From positions 1 through 8,347 of the forward strand of contig JANTFU010000090.1 in NCBI GenBank assembly GCA_024763295.1: a stretch of DNA of 8,347 nt, in the 5' to 3' direction. Made by a program: the position numbers and the translations under genes. The stretch's first letter is position 1. Every line of letters begins with the position of its first letter. The stretch comes from Anaerolineales bacterium (GTDB lineage Bacteria > Chloroflexota > Anaerolineae > Anaerolineales > Villigracilaceae). The notes below the pieces were generated by a model. That model worked only from the letters and a program-made list of their open reading frames with translations, made no database searches and was not told the DNA's origin. Positions 1 through 5,826 of the stretch are shown in pieces.

Positions 1-4
1 GAAA

Positions 5-1642
5 ATGACCCAATACGACACCCTCATCATCGGTTCAGGCGCAGGCGGGCTGACCGCCGCGGTTGCTCTCGCGCAAGCGGGGCAGAAAGTACTCGTCTGC
101 GAACAGCACGACGTTCCGGGCGGCTGGACGCATTCTTTCACGCTCAATGGTTATCGCTTTAGCCCCGGCGTTCACTATATTGGCGGGATTGAGCCGGGCG
201 GCAGTCTCAACCGCACCTATCGCGGCTTGGGCGTCTCGAAGCATCTGCAATTTGTTGAACTCAACCCCGAGGGCTACGATCATATCGTCATCGGCGATAA
301 GCGGTACGATTTCCCCAAAGGCAAGGAAAATCTCAAAGCCAAGCTGATCGAATATTTCCCGCACGAAGCCGAGGGCATCGAAGGCTATATCGAAATGGTC
401 GAAAAGATGGTTGTCGGGCTAAACAATCTCGGCAAGGTCAAAAATCCAGCCGACGCGGTCAAGGCGGGCGGCAGTGCCCTTTCGCTCATGCGTTGGGCGG
501 TCAAATCGGGGCAGGATTTGATTGAGCATTTCATCAGCGACCCCACGCTGCAAGGCATCCTTGCCGGGCAGTCGGGCGATCACGGGATGCCGCCTTCGCA
601 GGTCTCCGCTTTTGTGCAGGCGGGCATTATGCACCATTATTTCAACGGCGGCTACTATCCGCTTGGCGGCGCTTTTGCCATTCCTCGGGCATTTGTTCGG
701 GAGCTGAAGCAAGCCGGGGGCGAGATTCGTCTCGAAACTTCGGTTGAAAAAATCCTGCTCGAAAACGGGAAAGTGATCGGCGTCCGGCTTGCTGACGGGG
801 AAGAAATCCAAGTCAAAAACGTGGTATCCAATGCGGATCCGGAAGTCACGTTCGGCAAATTAATTGGACGGGAATTCCTGTCTAAAAAACTGGTCAAAAA
901 ACTGGATACCGTGACGTATTCGGTCTCCGCCCTGAGCTTGTTCTTTGCAGTGGATATGGATTTGCGCAAAGCCGGGCTGGATTCCGGTAACTTCTGGTTC
1001 TACGAGAATGCGGATGTGGACGCTTTGTATAAGCGTGGCATGGGCGACCATATTTTACACGCCGACGCACCCGGCTCGATGTTCCTGACTGTGACGACGC
1101 TCAAAGACCCGTCGAAGATGCACGATGGCGTGCATACTTGCGAAGCCTTTACTTTTGTGGATTACGCCGCCTTTGAAAAATGGTCGGGATCAGAACATAA
1201 AGCCCGCCCCGCCGACTACGAAGCCGAAAAAGAAGAATTGGCGTGGAAACTCTTTAGCTTTTTGGAGAAACGCGTACCCGGCATTAGCAAGCATATCGTC
1301 TACTGGAATTTGGCAACCCCGCTGACGAACGAGCATTATATCAACGCCACGCGCGGCAACCAGTACGGTATCTCGAAGTCGATGCGCCAAGTGGGACCGG
1401 GTGCTTTCCCGATTAGGACTGAAATCGAGGGGCTGTATATGTGTGGGGCGAGTACGCTTAGTCATGGTGTTTCGGGGGCGACGGCGTCGGGGCTCGCGGC
1501 GGCGAAATTTATTTTGGGTTGCAAAACGTCCGATCTGCTAAAGCAGGATGGTCCCGAAATTGAGATTTATCCCTCCGAAGATGTTTCAAAATGGCCAGAG
1601 CATTTGCAAGAGAAGATTGCGAAGGGGCAGGAGAAGAAATAG
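5..1642 (+). CDS. FAD-dependent phytoene desaturase / retinol saturase-like oxidoreductase
   Basis: This 545-residue protein looks like a flavoprotein of the CrtI/CrtISO/RetSat superfamily, which desaturates, saturates or isomerises polyene or other hydrophobic substrates. The N-terminus has a Rossmann dinucleotide fold: strand DTLIIG, then GxGxxG at G10, G12 and G15, and an acidic residue, E33, at the end of the second strand that would bind the FAD ribose. The VPGGW (37-41) and VHYIGG segments that follow are typical of the family. The C-terminal segment reading LYMCGASTLSHGVSGATASGL is the second FAD-contacting region, seen in retinol 13,14-reductase-like members. Length fits the family (about 500-550). 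No signal peptide is evident. The ATG lies four bases into the window, so its RBS and promoter cannot be judged, and a slightly earlier start cannot be excluded. The stop codon lies inside the left tip of a palindromic repeat. The substrate cannot be told from sequence; family assignment is firm, exact reaction is not. Confidence 0.85.
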   Translation: MTQYDTLIIGSGAGGLTAAVALAQAGQKVLVCEQHDVPGGWTHSFTLNGYRFSPGVHYIGGIEPGGSLNRTYRGLGVSKHLQFVELNPEGYDHIVIGDKRYDFPKGKENLKAKLIEYFPHEAEGIEGYIEMVEKMVVGLNNLGKVKNPADAVKAGGSALSLMRWAVKSGQDLIEHFISDPTLQGILAGQSGDHGMPPSQVSAFVQAGIMHHYFNGGYYPLGGAFAIPRAFVRELKQAGGEIRLETSVEKILLENGKVIGVRLADGEEIQVKNVVSNADPEVTFGKLIGREFLSKKLVKKLDTVTYSVSALSLFFAVDMDLRKAGLDSGNFWFYENADVDALYKRGMGDHILHADAPGSMFLTVTTLKDPSKMHDGVHTCEAFTFVDYAAFEKWSGSEHKARPADYEAEKEELAWKLFSFLEKRVPGISKHIVYWNLATPLTNEHYINATRGNQYGISKSMRQVGPGAFPIRTEIEGLYMCGASTLSHGVSGATASGLAAAKFILGCKTSDLLKQDGPEIEIYPSEDVSKWPEHLQEKIAKGQEKK

Positions 1643-1777
1643 AACGCGGATGATACGGATTTGACGGGTTTTCACGGATGAAATTTAAAAGATGTAAGGG
1701 TGGGGTTATCCCGTCCTTACTCGGTTAATCAAAAAAATCCGCGTAAATCGGCGCAATCTGCAAAATTCGCGTTCTAT
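1639..1777. repeat. Intergenic imperfect palindromic repeat (CGGAT-rich)
   Basis: The arms 1639-1679 and 1737-1777 are the same length. By hand count they pair at 29 of 41 positions, plus 3 G-T pairs. The outer 10 bases are a perfect inverted repeat (ATAGAACGCG and CGCGTTCTAT), and the inner five are perfect too (CGGAT and ATCCG). CGGAT-like words recur roughly every 10-20 bases in both arms. The left tip contains the TAG stop of the oxidoreductase gene. This looks like a dispersed REP/MITE-like element that occupies most of the 160-base gap between the two genes. Multiple copies elsewhere in the genome are expected but cannot be seen here. Confidence 0.7.
1694..1720 (+). other. Hairpin in the centre of the palindromic repeat
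   Basis: GTAAGG at 1694-1699 pairs with CCTTAC at 1715-1720. The stem continues inward through two G-T pairs, three G-C pairs and another G-T pair to 12 pairs around a 3-base loop. In RNA it would form a firm hairpin downstream of the oxidoreductase gene. The sequence after it is TCGGTTAATC followed by an A-run, not a T-run, so it is not a canonical intrinsic terminator. It could still protect the mRNA 3' end or simply be the core of the repeat element. Confidence 0.5.
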
Positions 1778-1786
1778 CAGAAATGC

Positions 1787-1802
1787 GATAAAATCAGCCC
1801 CT
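1787..1802 (+). promoter_or_regulatory. Leaderless-type -10 promoter of mtaB
   Basis: TAAAAT at 1789-1794 matches TATAAT at 5 of 6 positions and lies 8 bases before the ATG at 1803. Transcription would begin about 6-8 bases after the box, at or next to the start codon, so the mRNA would have essentially no leader. No Shine-Dalgarno sequence is present. The stretch GATAAAATCAGCCC is nearly identical to that before the gene at 7408. No good -35 box is seen. Confidence 0.55.
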
Positions 1803-3149
1803 ATGAAAATCTACCTTGATTCAATTGGCTGCCGACTTAATCAGGCAGAGATCGAGCGCATCGCGCGCCAATTTCGCGCGGCGGGACATGAGATCGTTGG
1901 TGAGGCAAATGTCGCCGATTTAGCCGTTGTGAATACCTGCACGGTCACATCGCAGGCGGCGGCAGATTCGCGCAAAGTGCTTCGGCGTGCCAAACGCGCC
2001 GGCGTGGACGAGATTGTCGCCACCGGCTGTTGGGTGACAATGGAACCCGAAAAAGCCGCCGAGCTCTCGAATAAGGTTGTGCTCAACGCAGCAAAAGAAA
2101 CCCTTGTCCCCGACCTACTCAACCTTTCCCCTGCAACCTTCGACCTTGAACCATTGGAACGTGTTCCCTTGCCGGGATTGCGCTCCCGCACCCGCGCCTT
2201 CATCAAAGTACAGGATGGCTGTGATAACGCATGTACCTTCTGCATCACGACCGTTGCACGTGGATCGGGCTATTCTCGCCCGATCAAGGATATTCTTGCT
2301 GATATTCAGTCGGCGCTGGATGGCGGCACGCAGGAGATTGTGCTGACGGGCGTGCATTTGGGTTCGTGGGAAAGCCCCCATCTGCCCTATCGGGCATCTC
2401 CCCCCGAAGGGGGGAGAACCAGTCCCTTCCCTCCTCGGGGCGCGAAGCGGTTTCTTTTCCAGAAGGCTAGGATGGGGGCTTTGATCCGCACAATCCTAAA
2501 CGAAACCTCCACACCGCGTTTGCGACTTTCATCGTTGGAGCCGTGGGAACTCGAGCCCGACCTCTTTGAACTCTGGCGTGATCCGCGCATGATGCGACAT
2601 TTGCATCTTCCGTTGCAATCTGGCAGCGATACCGTTCTGCGTCGGATGCGCCGCAACACATCGCGTGCCGCGTTCCGCGATTTGGTCGCTGCTGCGCGTG
2701 ACGTGATGCCTGATGTCGCTATCACGACCGATGTGATTGCGGGTTTCCCCGGCGAGACCGAAGCCGAATTTGCCGAAACGCTCGACTATGTGCAAGAAAT
2801 CGGTTTTGCGGACGGGCACATCTTCACCTACTCGCCACGCCCCGGAACGCCTGCCTCCCGCATGAAAGAGCAGGTTGAGAAGGCAATTCGTAAGGAGCGG
2901 AATGCTGCCCTTCGCGCGGTATTTGCTGAGATGGGGGAGGCTTATCGGCAGAAATTTATCGGCGAGACGATGCCTGTTTTATGGGAATCAAACCAAAGCA
3001 TGAGCGATGCGGGTTGGACGATGCAGGGGCTGACGGGGAATTATCTGCGCGTCCGAGCGACCGCATCCGAGCCGCGCTGGAATCAAGTCGATCAGGTTAA
3101 ATTGTTGAAAGCCGAAGGGGACGTGATGGTCGGCGAAATTATCAAGTAG
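1803..3149 (+). CDS. mtaB: tRNA (N6-threonylcarbamoyladenosine-37-C2) methylthiotransferase MtaB
   Basis: This radical-SAM methylthiotransferase (448 aa) is expected to add a methylthio group to t6A37 of ANN-decoding tRNAs, giving ms2t6A. The N-terminal UPF0004 domain shows the three cysteines of its [4Fe-4S] cluster: C10 (IGCRLNQAE), C46 (NTCTVT) and C76 (TGCW). The radical-SAM CxxxCxxC is C140, C144 and C147 (GCDNACTFC). Later landmarks are LTGVHLGS, RLSSLEPWE, LHLPLQSGSD and IAGFPGET. A C-terminal TRAM-like region covers about residues 385-447. The IGCRLNQ start and the GVHLGS / SSLEP pattern favour MtaB over MiaB or RimO. Unusually, about 36 residues (191-226, rich in Pro, Gly and Arg) are encoded by a palindromic element inserted in frame between the LTGVHLGSW strand and the next helix, where relatives usually have roughly ten residues. 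All catalytic cysteines remain, so the enzyme may still work. It is likely transcribed alone from a leaderless promoter. Confidence 0.88.
   Translation: MKIYLDSIGCRLNQAEIERIARQFRAAGHEIVGEANVADLAVVNTCTVTSQAAADSRKVLRRAKRAGVDEIVATGCWVTMEPEKAAELSNKVVLNAAKETLVPDLLNLSPATFDLEPLERVPLPGLRSRTRAFIKVQDGCDNACTFCITTVARGSGYSRPIKDILADIQSALDGGTQEIVLTGVHLGSWESPHLPYRASPPEGGRTSPFPPRGAKRFLFQKARMGALIRTILNETSTPRLRLSSLEPWELEPDLFELWRDPRMMRHLHLPLQSGSDTVLRRMRRNTSRAAFRDLVAAARDVMPDVAITTDVIAGFPGETEAEFAETLDYVQEIGFADGHIFTYSPRPGTPASRMKEQVEKAIRKERNAALRAVFAEMGEAYRQKFIGETMPVLWESNQSMSDAGWTMQGLTGNYLRVRATASEPRWNQVDQVKLLKAEGDVMVGEIIK
2371..2482. repeat. In-frame palindromic element with 12-bp terminal inverted repeats inside mtaB
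   Basis: The ends are perfect inverted repeats: AAAGCCCCCATC at 2371-2382 and GATGGGGGCTTT at 2471-2482. Between them lies a perfect 9-bp hairpin, TCTCCCCCC-GAA-GGGGGGAGA (2397-2417), and a smaller TGCCC/GGGCA hairpin (2383-2395). The 108-base core 2373-2480 is exactly 36 codons and has no stop in the mtaB frame, so it is translated as a Pro/Gly/Arg-rich stretch. Base composition is far more G/C-run-rich than the flanking coding sequence. No target-site duplication is obvious. It looks like a small non-autonomous repeat that settled in a surface loop of the protein. Confidence 0.75.
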
Positions 3150-3178
3150 TGCGTTGCATCCGAACGGATGCGATGCAC
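3149..3178. repeat. Intergenic hairpin between convergent genes (REP-like)
   Basis: From 3149 to 3178 the strand folds into a 13-pair stem (two G-T pairs) around a GAAC loop; the core is GCATCC / GGATGC. It lies between the stop of mtaB and the stop of the opposing ATP-grasp gene. No T-run follows on either strand, so it is not a standard intrinsic terminator, although it may shield both 3' ends. The word AGTGCGTTGCA here (3148-3158) recurs exactly at 5577-5587, and GCAATGCAGT (3197-3206) recurs inverted at 5549-5558. This suggests one dispersed palindromic repeat family. Confidence 0.5.
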
Positions 3179-3207
3179 ATCGGGTCTTACGCAGGCGCAA
3201 TGCAGTC

Positions 3208-4374
3208 TTAAATCTGTATAAACGCCCGCAAATCCGTTTTTAGCACCCAATCTAGTTCTGCGGCGTTGTCTGCGCTGGTTTCCATGAAAAGAAAACCAAA
3301 AATCGGATATTCGTGATGGTCGAGCTTACGCAGTTCGAGCGGATTTTCGAGGCGTTGCAGGAGCGCGTCATAATCAAAAGATTTGATTTCACGATTGGCG
3401 TGTGCGCTGATGTTATCCAAAATCACCATGCTGTAGGTTTTGCCCGCGCGCGTTGCTAAAATCTCATCCCAATTCGGGCGCTTATTTTCAAAATAATAGA
3501 CGTAGGGATTGAAGCCATACGCCGCAGCGGTTGTATCTGCCGTTGTGCACCAGCCGCCAAAACGGAGCGGATTGACCTCGATCGGCACAATCCCTTTTTC
3601 CGTGCGGCGCACCTCCACATGGACGGGGAAGTTGCGCATTCCCGCCAGCGCGCCAATTTTGCCCAGCCACGCGCTAAACTCGCCCAAATTTTCCTGTATG
3701 ATTTGCGCTGACGTGCAATACATGCGGTCACTGACGTCGTCTGCGGACGAGAAAATATGATGATAAATGCCCAAGATGACGGGCGCGCCCTGCTCATCGA
3801 AGTAGGCGTCGAAGGCGAATTCCTCGCCCTCGATCATTTCTTCAATGATGTAGGATGCGGTATTCAAAACTTCGGCAGGATAGAGCGCGTCTCGCTCGCG
3901 GACTTCGGCTTGGATCGCCTCTTTGACATGCTGCCAATCTTCGGCTTGATTCACTGGATGCACGCCCAAACTAAAAAAGCCGACATTCGGCTTGATAACG
4001 CACGGCAGGGGAATCTCGCTCGTGTCGAGAGCGGCGATTTCGCTGAAAGGCACTTCCCGAAAATAAAAATCAGGCAGCATCGGGCGCATCAACTCGCGGA
4101 ACTTGGCTTTGTTCTTGAAAATCTCGATCTTTTCCGGCAAATCGGTGAACGCAAGATTTTTTGTAATCCAACCAATTGCGTTCTCGGAAATGGTGTAAAT
4201 TCGCGTGTCAGAATTTGCGCGTAACCAATTAGTTGCGTCGCTTTCGCTAATCAAGTTGTCGCCTTTGCCTAAGCCAAACACGCGCGCGGCAGGCGTGTCG
4301 ACGATCGGCAGATCATGCTTTTTGCTGGTTTCTTTGACGAAGTCTGAGAGATAGGGTTTATCGACAAAAATCAT
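3208..4374 (-). CDS. ATP-grasp domain protein, substrate unknown
   Basis: The protein (388 aa) has the ATP-grasp fold, whose members activate a carboxylate with ATP and join it to an amine, thiol or similar group. The subdomain A strand carries CVIKPN with K128. The hinge region is YIIEEMIEGEEF (175-186). The metal-binding end shows VHVEV (E254) and PIEVNPLRFGG (E266, N268, R271), the usual E-x-N pattern for Mg-ATP. The first roughly 85 residues look like a pre-ATP-grasp alpha/beta domain. No signal or membrane segment is seen, so it is probably cytosolic. It is the second gene of a minus-strand operon, starting 6 bases after the stop of the THUMP methyltransferase. GAGGG lies 11 bases upstream of the ATG, inside the end of the preceding gene, and is a slightly distant ribosome site. 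The fold is sure; the reaction cannot be named from the sequence, and the neighbour does not reveal it. Confidence 0.82.
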   Translation of the reverse strand: MIFVDKPYLSDFVKETSKKHDLPIVDTPAARVFGLGKGDNLISESDATNWLRANSDTRIYTISENAIGWITKNLAFTDLPEKIEIFKNKAKFRELMRPMLPDFYFREVPFSEIAALDTSEIPLPCVIKPNVGFFSLGVHPVNQAEDWQHVKEAIQAEVRERDALYPAEVLNTASYIIEEMIEGEEFAFDAYFDEQGAPVILGIYHHIFSSADDVSDRMYCTSAQIIQENLGEFSAWLGKIGALAGMRNFPVHVEVRRTEKGIVPIEVNPLRFGGWCTTADTTAAAYGFNPYVYYFENKRPNWDEILATRAGKTYSMVILDNISAHANREIKSFDYDALLQRLENPLELRKLDHHEYPIFGFLFMETSADNAAELDWVLKTDLRAFIQI

Positions 4375-4380
4375 TTTCTG

Positions 4381-5520
4381 CTATTCCCTCGGCGGTCGCT
4401 CGCCAAAATATTGGTAATACTGCACCTGAATCGAGCCGTTGAAGAGCTTGCGCACGCGGCTCGGCTTATCGCGTTTGAAATAATCGGGGAATTTTTTATC
4501 CGCCGTCAGCACATAAATCGACCAGCCCTTTTTCTTGCGGAAAGTTTTGTTGAAGGAAATATAAATATTGTTCAACTCCCGAAAATCGCCGAGCTTGATG
4601 CCATACGGGAAATTCGAAATCAAAACGCCGTATTCCTGATCGATCCACAAGTCGCGGATATCCTTTTTCTCAAATCGGATGTCTTTCGCCACGCCCGCCG
4701 CTTTGGCGTTGGCTTTGGATGCAGCGACCATTTCCTCGTCGACATCGTAGCCGAAAAGCTGAAGCTCCACGTCGGATTTAATGGCGGAACGCGCGTGGTC
4801 TCTGGCTTGGTTCCACGCGGTAAACGGGACTCTGTCCCAATCTTCAGATGCGAACGTACGCTTTAGCCCGGGCGCGATGTTGCGTCCAAGCATGGCGGCT
4901 TCGATCAAAATGGTTCCTGAACCGCACATCGGGTCAATCAGCAGACGTTCCTTGTTCCAAAAACTGAGTTGAACCAGCGCCGCCGCCAGCGTCTCTTTGA
5001 GCGGCGCCATCCCGGCATGGATGCGGTAGCCGCGCCGCGTTAGCCCGCTACCGGAGGTATCGATGGTCAGCAATGCCATATCTTTATGGATGGAAACTTT
5101 TACGGGAAATTGTGCCCCATCTTCGGGCAGCCAATTTGTGCCGTACTCCTGACTGAGCTTTTCGACGATCGCTTTTTTGACAATAGACTGGCAGGCAGGC
5201 ACGCTCTCCAATTGCGATTTGACCGACACGCCGCTGACCGGAAATGCACCGTTCTCGTGAATCCAGGCATCCCAAGGGAGAGCTTTGGCACCTTCAAAAA
5301 GCGTGTCGAAATCTTTGGCTTCAAATTCGCCTATTTTGACCAGCACACGATCTGCTGAGCGCAGCCAGAGATTGGCGGTCGGGATGTCGGCGGGTGTGGC
5401 GTCAAACTCAATTCTGCCCTCCGAGACATTTAATTCTTGAAAACCGAGCGCGAGCAATTCGCGTTTAACGACCGCTTCCAAACCGAAGGTGGTCGTGGCG
5501 ATGAGAGTGATTTTATCCAT
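4381..5520 (-). CDS. THUMP domain class I SAM-dependent RNA methyltransferase (RlmL-N/YpsC/TrmN-like)
   Basis: This 379-aa protein is likely an RNA guanine-N2 or similar methyltransferase acting on rRNA or tRNA. The N-terminal half (about residues 1-165) is a ferredoxin-like plus THUMP RNA-binding module: TLIATTTFGLEAVVKREL, ANLWLRSADRVLVKIGEF, SVKSQL and TIDTSGSGLTRRGYR are standard for the family. The C-terminal half is a Rossmann methyltransferase: motif I DPMCGSGT (196-203), GYDVDEEM with D259 for the SAM ribose, KKDIRD with D287, and motif IV NFPYG (303-307). Most relatives have NPPYG at that last site, so Phe304 is a variant. The start was set at MDKITLIA because homology begins there and TACAAT lies 6 bases upstream. 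The frame stays open up to 5781, but that extension crosses repeats and an operator and shows no family sequence. It leads the operon with the ATP-grasp gene. Confidence 0.86.
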   Translation of the reverse strand: MDKITLIATTTFGLEAVVKRELLALGFQELNVSEGRIEFDATPADIPTANLWLRSADRVLVKIGEFEAKDFDTLFEGAKALPWDAWIHENGAFPVSGVSVKSQLESVPACQSIVKKAIVEKLSQEYGTNWLPEDGAQFPVKVSIHKDMALLTIDTSGSGLTRRGYRIHAGMAPLKETLAAALVQLSFWNKERLLIDPMCGSGTILIEAAMLGRNIAPGLKRTFASEDWDRVPFTAWNQARDHARSAIKSDVELQLFGYDVDEEMVAASKANAKAAGVAKDIRFEKKDIRDLWIDQEYGVLISNFPYGIKLGDFRELNNIYISFNKTFRKKKGWSIYVLTADKKFPDYFKRDKPSRVRKLFNGSIQVQYYQYFGERPPRE

Positions 5521-5532
5521 AAGGGTATTGTA
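5521..5532 (-). promoter_or_regulatory. Leaderless-type -10 promoter of the methyltransferase/ATP-grasp operon
   Basis: On the minus strand TACAAT (5532-5527) matches the -10 consensus at 5 of 6 positions and is separated from the ATG at 5520 by only six bases (ACCCTT). Transcription should start at or beside the A of the ATG, giving a leaderless mRNA. There is no Shine-Dalgarno sequence. The spacing is the same as before the gene at 7408. No clear -35 box is seen. Confidence 0.55.
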
Positions 5533-5548
5533 ACGTGAAATCCGTAGA

Positions 5549-5650
5549 ACTGCATTGCACTTGAAGCGAAGTGAAAAGTGCGTTGCAATTCGGTATTGTC
5601 TTGCTGAAGCGTAGAACAACATATTCTTGGGAATGCAATGCGCTACTTTT
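5549..5650. repeat. REP-like inverted repeats in the divergent intergenic region
   Basis: TGCATTGCACTT (5551-5562) is the inverse of AAGTGCGTTGCA (5576-5587) at 10 of 12 positions, giving a hairpin with a 13-base loop. A second, wider inverse match joins 5574-5591 to 5631-5650 (GAATGCAATGCGC...CTTTT) with a few gaps. Words from this block also occur around 3148-3206. It is probably one or two copies of a dispersed palindrome. The rest of the 306-base divergent gap holds the two promoters and the operator pair described separately. I see no gene in it. Confidence 0.5.
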
Positions 5651-5712
5651 GTTTTCTGGCACTCACCGTCCATATTGGAACCAAGCCAAAATTCACGCGC
5701 GATGCGGTCAAA

Positions 5713-5780
5713 TGTCAGACAACTTTGCTTTCGCTCTATGCGCTTCATCCAAACTGGTATATAATCCAAGTTGTCTGACA
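5713..5780. promoter_or_regulatory. Paired TGTCWGACA operators bracketing a TATAAT promoter
   Basis: TGTCAGACAACTT (5713-5725) and AAGTTGTCTGACA (5768-5780) are a perfect 13-bp inverted repeat. Each half is itself a palindrome of the form TGTC-W-GACA; the right one extends to TTGTCTGACAA (5771-5781). The centres are 59 bases apart. TATAAT, a perfect -10 hexamer, lies at 5760-5765, so the right operator would cover the transcription start. The layout is that of a repressible promoter, possibly with looping, for the PLP enzyme at 5827. The sequence fits the TNGTNNNACNA pattern known for some FCD-type GntR regulators; that regulator class is inference. No regulator gene is in the window and no good -35 box is seen. 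Confidence 0.6.
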
Positions 5781-5813
5781 AATTCGATATTCCTCTCTAA
5801 AAAAAATACATCT

Positions 5814-5821
5814 TAGGAGAT
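5814..5821 (+). promoter_or_regulatory. Shine-Dalgarno site of the PLP enzyme gene
   Basis: TAGGAGAT lies about five to seven bases before the ATG at 5827 and is a good ribosome-binding site. It fixes the start codon. It also shows that this gene, unlike mtaB, the methyltransferase and the gene at 7408, is read from an mRNA with a leader of roughly 55 bases if transcription starts just after TATAAT at 5760. Confidence 0.75.
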
Positions 5822-5826
5822 AAAAA

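Noticed and set aside
2397..2417. The perfect 9-bp GC hairpin in mtaB as a transcription terminator
   Set aside because: No T-run follows and it lies in the middle of a coding frame that continues with conserved MtaB motifs. It belongs to the inserted repeat element.
5521..5781. An N-terminal extension of 87 codons on the THUMP methyltransferase
   Set aside because: Family similarity begins at the ATG at 5520, which has a -10 box directly upstream. The extension reads through REP-like repeats and an operator palindrome.
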